This document shows positions 23,030 to 34,800 of a DNA stretch of 64,000 bases, piece after piece. The stretch's first letter is position 1, and every line of letters starts with the position of its first letter. The DNA lies in NCBI GenBank assembly GCA_022495005.1, contig JAGYXB010000698.1:951122-1015121 (forward strand). The letters are read 5' to 3'. Below the pieces are notes generated by a model that worked only from the letters and a program-made list of their open reading frames with translations, was not told the DNA's origin and did not search any database. This DNA is from Rhyacophila brunnea (Eukaryota > Arthropoda > Insecta > Trichoptera > Rhyacophilidae). The position numbers and the translations under genes are program-made.

Positions 23030-24430
23030 CGGCCAATTTGTTTGTTGTTTTGATCTACTTTTTGCAACAAAAAGTAGTCGCGAGTTAGGTACATCCCAAA
23101 TTCGCATAATAATACCTGAATGACCAAAGATCGCACTGATATGGTGTTCCTTCATATTATGTTATTTTTTCCCCTTTAAAATCACCGAGATGCGAGCATT
23201 TAAATGAGCAAACATTGCATTAGTATAGTTAATTTTACCGGATGGTGTGTATTATTTTACTGATTAGATATTTGTGAGAATGTAAATGAGCATATATCCC
23301 ATCCCATTCATGTGGTTTCCTCCGTACCTATATGTATTTTAAATTGAATATGTTTTGAGATGGCATATTCGTAAGCATAGAGATATTAAATAAATAAAGG
23401 AGCAGAAAATCGGCTTTCTCATACAACTGAATGAAACAGGCCAACAATTAATAGCCGACAACTTACGAGAAATAGCGCCGCGATCAAAAAAAAATCAGGG
23501 CATCATGGAGGATTTACTTTGGTCATTATAAGCAACTTGATTACCAGCCCGCCTCACCATACCAGCCTGCTTCACCATACTTTCATATAACCTGCCGCCC
23601 CTAGGTCGTAAGCATTGAGGGTATGAGTAACGTTTTTAGCAAAAAGCAGTGTCATACATTTTCCTGATAACTTATTTCAATTTAAATAATCAATACGCAT
23701 ATTTTTTTGTTGTTAAATAAACTTAAGTAAGTAGGTAGTTAAATACTATATAACGCCAAAAAACTATATAACTTGTGGGTGTTTGGAAAACACTGGGCTA
23801 GATTCACTGCCAATGAAATTAATTGAGTATTATAATAATATTCGTCACTGTACAGGCCAAGTAGCGTAACCCTCAAATATCAAATTGTTCACGAAGTGAA
23901 AAAAACCGTGGCCATTGGATTTATTTATTATTGTATACATATTATTTTATTACAAATTGAGTGGCTTACAATGTACGTACCCTGTTGCTTACGTTTAGGG
24001 AGGGTTACAGCATTTGGCTGGAATAATTTTTCTTGTATGTTCCCGTGCTCATTGTTGTTTTGTGGTCTCTTCAATCTTACTGGATCGTCAAACTGATAAT
24101 ATATACTAAAAATATGAGGCAGGTTACTTGTCTACTATAAAAGGGGGTTGCGACCAGTGCTTCATAATATTATGATGCTGAGTGCAGACAACGCAATAAA
24201 ATAATTCACGTGGGTTTATTTACAAATACAAAAAAATCTCTAAAAATAGACAGAATACTCTTAATTTGTAGAATATCTGTTGGGAAACGGTGCTGTAAAA
24301 CATCACACTACCCTCCCACCTTGCCTGGGTTATCCTGTACAAAAAATTACGTTTGCTGGTTATCGGCATTGCCTACTAACTGTAACGTAACTACACCCGA
24401 AAGCGACACGCATGATCGGTCGCAACGAAT
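23030..24430. other. No gene recognised
   Basis: AT-rich DNA. A TATAAAAG box at about 24140 is followed by AATAAA near 24197, a spacing seen in LTRs, but no LTR boundaries were identified. Confidence 0.4.
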
Positions 24431-24437
24431 TTGAGTC

Positions 24438-24667
24438 CAGCGCTCGAAATGGAAAATTTTACGAACAGAAAATATTAACATAATATTGTAGTTCTTTAGT
24501 TTTATGTAAGTATATTTTATAAAAATACATGTGTGCTAGATTTTTTAATATATGGCTTATCTAGCTCAGATGGTCAAATTAATTATTCCACGAGACGGAG
24601 CGTTAATTTTGGGGATTTCAAGAAATGGAACGGCGTTCCAGTGCGCTCCGGTGTATTTCCAGCCCTG
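24438..24667. mobile_element. hAT-type MITE, CAG(C/G)GCTCGAAAT ends
   Basis: Starts CAGCGCTCGAAAT and ends ATTTCCAGCCCTG. Same family as 33140-33362, in the opposite orientation. Flanks AATTTGAG and AATTTGAA are near-identical if two bases are placed outside the TIR. Confidence 0.7.
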
Positions 24668-25020
24668 AATTTGAAGCATTTTAACAGAACGGCGTAGGCA
24701 ACTATTTGAAGTATAGGCGATAACGATAATCCTGCTATTTTATTGTATACTGCTGTATTTTGCAACTTTGAATGATGATTTTGCGTGCGTCAGCTCATCA
24801 AAATACATTCATAATGTTATATTATTATGTATTAAGTATAATTAGATAATGTTGATGAGAATTCTGTATTGCGAGCTAATTTTGCGTGGACAGTAGGTAT
24901 AAAAAAATATAACTAGGAAGTGGATTTATATGCAACAAAAACATGATTATATTATGCATGCACATGTGCACTTAAAACCATTGAAATATGCAGTTAAAAA
25001 TTTACATTTTTATGGAAAAA

Positions 25021-26868
25021 CTAGCTGACCCGGCATACGTTGTTCTGCCATATAAATTATTTCTAGTGAATATTTTGGTTGTTAAATAAAAAATAACGAA
25101 TGTATCGTAAGTGTGTGGGGATGGGATATATGACAGAAAGAGGAATAGAGCGCTGTAGACGATGACCGCCGATAAAACAAAAAAACATCAACCATTCATT
25201 TTCTCAATTCAAAATGAGTAATGATGTTCATAATGAATGAATTACCTGTGACAGGATCTCGTTGTTTAATGTTTATGCAATATCCGTCTTGTCCCTTCCA
25301 GAAAATTAGCGGATATTGGAGAGCGTCGTATGAACGGTGTGTGTCAGCGATGAACTCCAGATTATTGTTTCTTCTTCGAATCACGATTTCTCGCGTCGAT
25401 GTGCGGTCGCCAACCATGACTCCAGTAATGTCGTCAACAACAGTCGCATTGAATCGACGTACGTGCTCTCCAGCTGGTGTTTTATCAGGATTGATGACAA
25501 TAGCGTGATTGTCACTTTGCAATTCGTGCATGTGTGCTTTGAAGAATTTCAATAATTCATTGTGCTCATTCAACAGGGCGTCCAATTCGCTGACGATGCG
25601 CCTGGCATTACGCGAATTGAGGCTATTGTAGCCGCAACATGATTGATGTCCTCACCGCCGCCGCGCCCATGAAGTAGATTTGTAAAAATGTATGTGGTTC
25701 GTTTGGCATTGGCAGCAATGAGCCTACTTTGTGGTATACTTGGCCTTTGATTTTGAACGTATAATGGAATTGTTGACCATTTGCCGCAGTATTGTGAACT
25801 ATTTCTATTGCTCCGGACGAAGTCATTTGGAAGCATGAATTGAATGTGCGAATGGACTTCAGGAACAGGTTTGAATCTGGAACCGTGCCGATGAGCAAGC
25901 CGTTCAATGGTTCTGGTGGTATCTCAATTTCTGGTAGTTGCACTTTTCCTGATGCGCAACACATCCCGGCTGACTCATGTTTGAATTTGAGCGCATGACA
26001 ATGGGGACATTCTTTGTCCATAGCACCAATCAGCACTTTCGGATGAGCGGAATATTCAATATCTGGCTCATACTCGAATGCGAGACGAAGGAACGAAGCG
26101 GATGTAAATGCTTCGATGTACTTGTTGGCGTTGTCGGTCATTTGCTCTGCGTGTGTTAACTACGAACCGGCGCGCTTGGCTCCGTTCCAATTGTTGTTGT
26201 TGATTTCGTTCAGCTCGTGCCTCTTGTGATTGAGATGCACGCAATTGCGACATGCTTACACGCACGTTTTTGTTATCTTGTTGGATTTGTTCGTCTGTTC
26301 TTTCTGCTCTACTATTTCGCATGTTTGTTGCTTTATTCGTTCGACGGCCCAAATGGCCCCCCTTGCGTCTTGCTGGCATTGTGCACTGTAATACACGTAC
26401 ATAAAAATAGATAAATTAAAATAAATCGTACAAAATTTTGCATGCACTGCGTTGTGATATGCCGAATGAAATGTCAAAATGACGCGACGCTTCTCTTGAA
26501 TTCTTCTCGGACGTAGCGCCATCTGTCATTCAACAACATAAATAATTTCGTTCTGTTTGAAATACGAACGACGGTTAAATTTGTTCATACAAAAATAATA
26601 AAATCGCGATTAAAAATGGGAGGGTGGGGTAGGAAGGTGAAAATTTGGGGTTATATGTATTTTTTTATGCCAAATAATAAAAAAAATACAAAAAAAAAAT
26701 TGTCAAAAAAATAAAAGAAAAATTTTCTGGATAGAGATACCCTAATCACCTAGCGGTATGAAATATACTTGTTGACCTATTCTCATACCTAACAAATATA
26801 CATAAAAAATCATAAAAATCGGTCGAGCCATTTCGGAGGAGTTCGACCACAAACATCGTGACACGAGA
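25021..26868 (-). mobile_element. Helitron with both ends, internally deleted
   Basis: On the minus strand the element begins TCTCGTGTCACGATG at 26868 after an A. It ends with a GGCA..TGCC hairpin, then GGGTCAGCTAG at 25021, before a T. This fits the Helitron rules (5' TC, 3' hairpin plus CTRR, A/T insertion site). It encloses a Rep-helicase N-terminal relic but no helicase domain, so at 1848 bp it is non-autonomous. Confidence 0.85.
25196..26379 (-). pseudogene. Helitron Rep/helicase N-terminal region, disrupted
   Basis: The reading starts at 26379 with a basic, Gln/Arg-rich segment (MPARRKGGHLGRRTNK). The Helitron_like_N hallmark follows at about 26010-25940: CPHCHALKFKHES, then two more Cys. 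After a frame change near 25640-25600 it continues HNELLKFFKAHMHEL, DKTPAGEHVRRFNA and SYDALQYPLIFWKGQDGY, ending at 25196. The HUH rolling-circle motif and the whole Pif1-like helicase are missing. The Rep would nick and unwind DNA during rolling-circle transposition; this copy cannot. Confidence 0.85.
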
Positions 26869-26869
26869 T

Positions 26870-27580
26870 TTTTATATACCTATTTAATGTTATAGCACGG
26901 ATTTACCAGACTGCCATTGACACCAAATATCGTGTTAGGGAACGGCTTCATTGGGAAGCCTTAGCCCAACACGGCAACGCAAAGGTGGAGGTCGCGCCGC
27001 ATGCCAACTACCGCGGCAATAATGAACTCTAAACAATAACGTTTTAAACTGGTTGAATTTATTCAGAGTTACTTTAACATAATTGACATCGGCAGTTTAT
27101 TAATTAAATGTTTAATTAACGATACGGCATTTTAAAGAGATCGACAATCATCGCGGGAGCTCCGGCGGACAGACGGTCCTGCCTTCGCCTCCCGGATATC
27201 AAGCCCCGAACAAAGGCTCACAACATCTTTTATAATTTAAGATACTTCATGTTACTGCACTTACTGGCTAACAAAATGGTTTGGCGCAGCCTTTATTAAT
27301 AAATTTATATATTACAAGATATATTCATATAAGTGATATTATTCCATAACAATAGAGATATTGTAAATACCCACTTCACCCAATTTTACAAATAAAAAAT
27401 CGAATAACAAATTAATAATCCTAAGCAATATAATACAATAACAAAAAAACACAAATAATCAATATAAAGTTAATCAATTACAATTTTCAAAATTGAACAA
27501 GACATGCAAAATGTTAATGTTAACTATGGAAACTAAACACAATTTAAAAAAACAAAAACGACACACTTAACTATTCCTAA
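26870..27580. other. No gene recognised
   Basis: Includes a GC-richer stretch at 26900-27230 of unknown origin, with no coding match that I can support. The rest is AT-rich. Confidence 0.4.
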
Positions 27581-27583
27581 ATA

Positions 27584-27735
27584 CTATTTGCTGTTTTTTT
27601 GTCCGAAAAAATAAGTTACAATATTTTTTTCAATATTCTCTGGCATTAAATTATCCGCATATCTGTCAGTATTTTGTTTATATGCGGAAAATGATCTCTC
27701 AACGTCCACAGAGGTGATAGCGCAAAATTTAAATA
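27584..27735 (-). pseudogene. hAT transposase C-terminal dimerisation fragment
   Basis: About 50 codons contain ITSVDVERSFSAYK, then a DR..DNLMPENIEKNIV block and a stop. This is the hAT C-terminal signature (S.D.ERSFS followed by L...N.E). Upstream domains (BED finger, RNase-H-like core) are not visible. Confidence 0.75.
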
Positions 27736-28621
27736 AAGGTTATCCCGCTATTTGCGTGTGGTCTTATTTGAGAAAATTTGACTTTTATTTCCAGCATTTT
27801 ACGTCTGAAATACATATTCAAAATTCCAATTATTATAAGAATTAAATTTATTTTAACACATTCAATAATAATTGCGTATGCATGTACAATATAGGGGGGC
27901 AATAATAATTGACATTTTAAGTTGTGGACACTGCATTTATTTTTATAAATACACATATATTGTAGTGTACAAGGCTAAGTTTATACGAAATGTAGTTAGT
28001 GGGTGTCACAGAATAGATTAATAAATTAATAAGTAATATAATTCAGATATCACCCAATACACTACATTTTGAAGCAGGGTTTTGAATGTGTTCGTGTCCT
28101 ACGAAAATGAAACACACTGTTTTTTTGCAATCTTCAAATACACCAATATTGAATGAGCATCAGTGTATAAACCGAGAGCAGTTGTCAGAACACAGGACAA
28201 GCTTAGAATGACGTATTCTTGACACGTGTTTAAAGTTATCCCATATTCTTCCACACTCGAGATCGATTGCCGGTTACTCGACACCCGTTAGGTATTTCAG
28301 TTGCCATTCATTCTGTGTTCCCTGGTGGGTGATCTTTTACTTTTTTTTTTACTTTAGTCAGCGGTGTGTACAATCTATTTTTTGTTATTTTTTGGTGTGG
28401 GTCAAATATTACAGTTGCATTTTTCGTTCTTATTGTTTACCTACATCATTTTTACGTTTTTTTCAAAGAATGTTAAAAAATCAAACTTTTAAGCAAGCCA
28501 AAATATGCAACAAAACAATCTCAATGATTTTTTAATTCCTCAGTACCTTTACAATAATATATTTACATTTTCCCGTTATTGCATGTCCACTGAAAATGAT
28601 ACATTTAATGTTGTAATATTC

Positions 28622-28740
28622 AAGGTTAGGTTAGGTTAGGTTAGGTTATTTTTGGTTGGGTTAACCTAACAAATAATCCAGTTTATCGGGTATTTTCAAA
28701 ATGCGATTTCCGCTGTATTCCGTATAACCGAACAGTACCT
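28622..28740. repeat. (GGTTA)n tract with AATAATCCAG repeat
   Basis: Four GGTTA units are followed by AACCTAACAAATAATCCAG and the CGGGTATTTTCAAAATG block shared with 1465-1560 and 18650-18725. It lies directly upstream of the first semaphorin coding exon. Confidence 0.75.
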
Positions 28741-28760
28741 TCATTTTTTTTATTTGCAGA

Positions 28761-28897
28761 TTAACTAGCAGAGATGCTACTGAGAAAAAACTATGGATTA
28801 GTAATCATTGCTGGATTGTTTTTCATTAATTTGTCGTCATGCGAAGATCCGTTGCCACAAAATATCCAGGACGATATCCGATATGTATCATACCAAG
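28761..28897 (+). CDS. Sema5c: Sema5c exon 1 (start codon, signal peptide)
   Basis: ATG at 28774 follows a 13-base 5' UTR remnant after an acceptor. Starts MLLRKNYGL, then a hydrophobic run IIAGLFFINLSSC (signal peptide). Ends in phase 1 before GTAAAT. No other in-frame ATG precedes it in the exon. Confidence 0.85.
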
Positions 28898-31800
28898 GTA
28901 AATATTTATAAATATAAGTACATTATATCGCTGAATTTAGTGCAAGTAATTAAGGCGAATACTCCGCCTACAAGAGACACCGAATGTAAAAAATACAATG
29001 TCTGTAATTTGAGATTTTGATATTTTTTTTTTTGATAATTAAGTACTTACTTTTTTATTTTTATTATAGTGCTTATTTATAGTGTGTACCTATTTAAAAA
29101 CATTAAAAGAAAAAAATATACTTATATCAATTACAGTCAAAGTTACAATTAAAAAAACATTATAGAATGTGAATTCGTTAAAGGATCCCATCTTATTACA
29201 TTTTTTTATTGTAATGTTTTTTTTAAAATTTAGTTTATTAGTAAGTTTTTCTAATGTATATTTTTGAGTAATTCAAAGTTTTAGTTTTTTTTTTAATTGA
29301 TGCAAATTGTATTTTCGCATTTTCCCCCAATGCACCCTAAATTGATCGATTTACCTTTAATTAAGCCTTAATCACCTTATTATTGGAAAACGTGAACACA
29401 CAAATTAGAGCAAAACATTGCCTTCACCCATTGCCGACTCAAGTAGAAAGCCGATGCATTCACAACGACTGGTCCTACTTTTTCCGCCCCTCCCGTTTTT
29501 GTCTATGTGTGAACTGTCATTGCCTGTTATTGTTTTATAGAGTGCTCATACTGACGCGTCTGTCGTGTTCACACAGGGAAAGGTTTGATTTGAATGGATA
29601 CGTTACGTGATAAATAATACACTAGCATTAACACACCTTCTACAAATGTAATGCATAGACTCGATATTACATTGAAGATTAATGCATTTCAAAGCTTTTC
29701 TAGAACAAAACTTAAAAACAGAAAAATTTGCAGATGGCATATGACTACCGCTGTATTAGTATGGTATCACCTGAGTTTGTGGTTCTGCTTGCAAAAGGGT
29801 CCAACACTCAATCTGGGATAACCAATTGAACAAAGTCTTCAAATCTTTAGCTGAGGTCAGAATGAAGAGCTGTTAAGTGTTGACAATAAGCTAGCAAATC
29901 ATCATCTCGTTTTTTCATTTTTGAAATATTTGGAAACTGAGAGCATTTTCCTCTCCCCAAGTTTTGTTTGTATAGATTTTTTTTCCGCAACAAACGCAGA
30001 CACATCAGTGGTTAACTTTCAAAACTGGACATGTCCCATATATGCCGAAAATGAGTTATTATCGGAATATCATTCTATAACTTCATACACACTTTGTTGA
30101 CTTTCAAAAATAGCCACAAAACACCAATTTAATATTGAAAAGAGGTTTCAAAAAGTAGGTTGGCGTTCAAATAGGGAGACGTCCAACGTTATTGACATTC
30201 GAAATGAGACATGTCACTTTCAGCTAATGGCGGGACTGTATTGAGTCACGTGACCAAGTATGTTGTCATACAATCTGACAGTTTCGTTTTTGTCGCGTGC
30301 GTGTTTCGCTCTGTGTTTTTATTTGAAAAGTTCATTTATCTCGAGGACATGTCCAGTTTTGAAAAATAACCACTGATATACTTTTAGTTTTGATTAAATT
30401 TAATTGATCACCTTGTAGCTTCAAATTAATTTCGTTTAATTTGGCAAGTAAGTCAGTATAAACTATGTAATTTTTTGAATGTTATGTAAATTGAGCCGCA
30501 TAGCCGCGTTATATTAGACTTTTAATATTCAAAATTATATAAAATGCTATTTATACAAAATTTTCAGCCAACTCTGATTATTTTTGCTATTATGTAGCTC
30601 GATACTGGTTTGGGAGTCATTCAGGTTATATGGGAATTAGGTGAGTTTTTTTGTTTTGGTTAATGTTTGATGATGATTAATGATTATGCCTATAAATAAT
30701 CGGACGGAAGTGCACTACTTATCAAGGCAAAAATTTCTAGCTCTCTCTGCATTAATACGAGTACAATTCAAATTTCCCGAAGCCAAAGGATGTGGTTATA
30801 CTAAAGTAGCTTATTGTAAAGAATTTAAATTATATATTTTTTAAATTTATGAACAAGTCCTCTGCTCCAACGTAATAATATGTAGAGAACCGACAATTTT
30901 ATTAGTCTTTGTTGGCGACAATTATTTTTCTTCAATATTAGTTTTGTGATTGTGTGTGTACCTACGCACTTGAGCGTGGGTCAGTGTTGCCATCTTTTCA
31001 TGTGCTGATTATAGTACAAAGACGTAAAAATTATAGTATGTCTGAAAAAAATATAGTACAGGAACATTTTTCGTCTTGAATCCCTTAAAATTATAGTATT
31101 TTGGCATATTTGGCGTAAAATTATGGTATTTTACGTTTTTCGCCGAATCAAAATTATAGTATTGTACTATAATTATAGTACGGTTGGCAACACTGGCTTG
31201 GGTCCATTGTGGCCGAATTATATTTAATCTGGTTTTTATTAGGCAAAATACTACCTACATAATATCAACTATTTGTTATAAATTGTATTCTCTCAATTTG
31301 TAGTTCCCCATTTTAACATTTGGCGGCAGCACTTTTCTAACTTATCTCATCTGATTACAAAATGTTGGTAAATTCGAATTAACTGGGTCTCACATACACA
31401 CTCGTCCGACTGCAACACAACTTGGTATTCACAAAATATAATATAATGTACCTCCGCACACATATCGAATGCGACATTTTCGTATAAAAAAAAACAGTTC
31501 GTGTTGCAAGCAACTAATTTCATATGCATTGATTTTATTTTGAAAAATAACCGCTGGTGTCACAAGCAACAGACTTGACAGATAATTTAATCATGTAGGT
31601 CACGATCTTCAAAAATATTCTGTATATCTTGTTCTCCAGGATTCATCCTCCTGCTAGGTCCATATATTGTATTTTTACGCGTTCACATCAACATCAATAA
31701 TTTTAGACTGTGAAACCCAAGTGGCTAAATTATTAATCTGCCACTGGATTTATAACAAACAGCTAATCAAAAAGTCATTTCGAGACATTGTCGAGACCAA

Positions 31801-34800
31801 CAATGAAATTCACTTAAAAAACGGCGGTAACGAGCAAAACTACCTTTCAAACCCAAATTCCGCCTCTAAAAATAGGCTTTGAGATTTTACTTCCAAATTT
31901 GGGATGCTGTACAATGTCTCTCGCCGCATACCTAATATTATCGCGGTGTGTCATCAATGATTCATAATAATATCTTATGAAATGTACATATTATTATGTA
32001 CTTAGAGCCAGTGTTTCGCATGCTGTATGGCATTTGACTCCATCCTGTTGGGAACCACATGTTTTCCAAATCGAAATCTTCCAATTCCGACTACAAAAAA
32101 TCAGTTATCTTTTGCCTCTCTTCATTGGTCGCTCTTTCATCATTATTTAAGAAATACGGGCCGGGCCTATGACGCCTCCAGCCCAAAAACCGTGCCAAAC
32201 ATTGACCACCAAACGGCCTCTCTTGTATCACTACCCCCCCCCCCCCAGTGACGTCCCTAGACAAAATGCCGCCCCATTTTTTGTCTTTTCATCACCTTTT
32301 CATCACTCCAATATATAAAAAAAATGTGTTGATTGCATACATTAAACAAAATAATATATAGATACCACTAAAATAGACAAAATTAAAATTATAAATATTT
32401 TTTCCCCAAAAGCGGGATTTTTTTGACGTTGGTAACACAGTACCTTCTTATATGTATTTTTTGCGATACATTATTTTTAGAACATTTTTGGCAACATTTG
32501 TAGAAATATTTTTAGCCGGATATCGCAAAATTTTAGGCATTATTAAATCGATAATCGATAAAAAGACAGCGCAACGCTTCGATACAGACTTTAATCGTGA
32601 ACCATGAACGGTAGGTGGGACGCTCTGTAAAAGGGGGGGGGGGGGCATCTTTATTTTCGACAGCCAACGCAACTTCTGTGCGCACGGGTTAATCTAAATA
32701 TTCACAAATCTGCACATGTCGTTTCTGGTCACCAAGGACGACGAAGGGCAGCGGAAGTAAACTAGATATCGCGAACCCCTATATATATCAAATGAATCTC
32801 CTCATTTGCCGCCCTTCGAGTTATTGCCGCCCCCAAGTGACGCTCAATCTGTCTACCCCCACGGGACGTCACTCCCCCCAATGCGGCAGTTTGCTTATTA
32901 ACGACGAACGTACCTACTAATTGGAGGCAAAATATGCTTTATCACAGAAGATGATTTTCCTCCAATCAACTCGAAAATTCAAAATTTCATCATTTCGGGA
33001 AATCCCGAATCTCGAGATTGAAATATCATCGGTTGCCTGCTCTTCCAAGACCCAATCGGCGGATCTGCAACACCAGTGGTCCGTTGAATTTAGTTATTGC
33101 GTGAGTTGGATCCTATATGGTTGTAGGTGACGGTCTTTCCAGGGCTCGAAATGGACTGGAGCGCACCGGAGCGCCGTTCCGTTTCATAAAATTCCCAAAA
33201 TTATCGCTCCGTCTCAAGGAAAAGTTAATTTCACCGATTGAGCTAGATAGGTCATATTATATTAACAAAAAATCAAACACACTCTTTTTAGAAATACACA
33301 TAAAATTAGATAATTATGTTAATATTTTCGTAACATTGTAAAATTTTGCATTTCGAGCGCTGGGTCTTTCGCTCCACTAGCGCACCACACCGTGAATCTA
33401 GTTATAGTTGTCATCTAAGACGCATATGAGCTGTCACATGTCATTGAGCACCCGAAATGCAATGTTCTTTTGATAATATAGACGCGGTTTGACGTATGAC
33501 CGTCGTATCGTGTTCAGCGCGGCGTCTGTCTCGGGTTTGCCGCATGCGTAACTTGGTTAATTGGCTTATAAAAGTAGCTAATTGCGATTGACGTGGAAGT
33601 TCAATGACGTCCCCAAACAAAGAGCCGCCCCTCCCCCATGTATGACTTACAATGCTATCGTGTTTAATTTTTAGTCTCAATTGTATACAGATTTGTTTTG
33701 TACCTACATAAGTATATTATCTTAAACAAATAAATGCAACATAAATCTTTCTAAACATGACATACACACCAGGTTAGAGCATTTCCAAAAAATCATATTC
33801 TCAATCAGTGGCGATTTAGGTACGTGAGGGTCTGAGGCGCTGACAGGTTTGGAGTCCCCCTCGTGAGAAGTTAGCTTGTATGATAAGCCTCAAATGGGCA
33901 TTAAAATATAAAATTAGGATATGTTGCCAGGATTTTTTATTCTTCGATAATTTGTTAACTAAGATGTCGATACTTTCTAATGAAGCGACCGCATCGTCTG
34001 CTTCATTAAAAACCACCATTGCTATTTAAACGTCTAATATTTGAATTCGTTTCTTTATTCACCGCCCTACAAATTGTGCCGCCCCTATGCAACGCATGGC
34101 CTGCCTGCCCCCACGGGACGTCACTGTGGAAGTTGTCGGTTTAACAATGAAATCGCCATATCAGGAGAATTATTTCAAGAACGGCGAACACCTATCTCAT
34201 ATGTCCGATCACTGACCACGCCGTTTTGGTTTTCACGCACCCACCATTTATATACGAGTACCTACCTCTCCTTGTAACTGTCCGCACTGTCTTCTTCTTC
34301 TTCTTGTATGGGCCGATGATAAGCTCACGGTGTTGGAAAACTTTGAACATAGAAAAGCCAAAAAAATGGATAACAATTTAAAATTTTCAGATTTGATTCA
34401 ACAATTTTAAATGACTTAACAGGTTATATTGTGTTTTATATTTACGACTACTAGTCACGATATGATCACTGCAATCCACTGGCGACTAAAACGTATGGCT
34501 ATCGAATGCACGATAAAATATGATTTTTTAAATCTTAATTTTTCATGTAGGTAAGTAGCTACCTACAGTTACACTAATCATCAAGTTCTGAAATATATTG
34601 CGGCTATCTGGAAAAACCTTTACGGACACGTAGTGGATCGCGTCCTTCAATTTGAGAAGCATTGGCGTAATGCGTGCATTGACATTTTGAAAAACGTTTC
34701 ATTAGTTGCCAGTAATCACATCCAGTTTCACACTTGACTGACCACTTGACATGTTTAATTTTACCATATTCACAAGTTTGTGGGGTATATTTAGCTCCCT

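Noticed and set aside
25221..25508. Plus-strand coding region
   Set aside because: It is the antisense reading of the Helitron Rep relic.
28625..28650. True telomere or telomere fusion point
   Set aside because: Only four GGTTA units, and the tract travels with a dispersed repeat.
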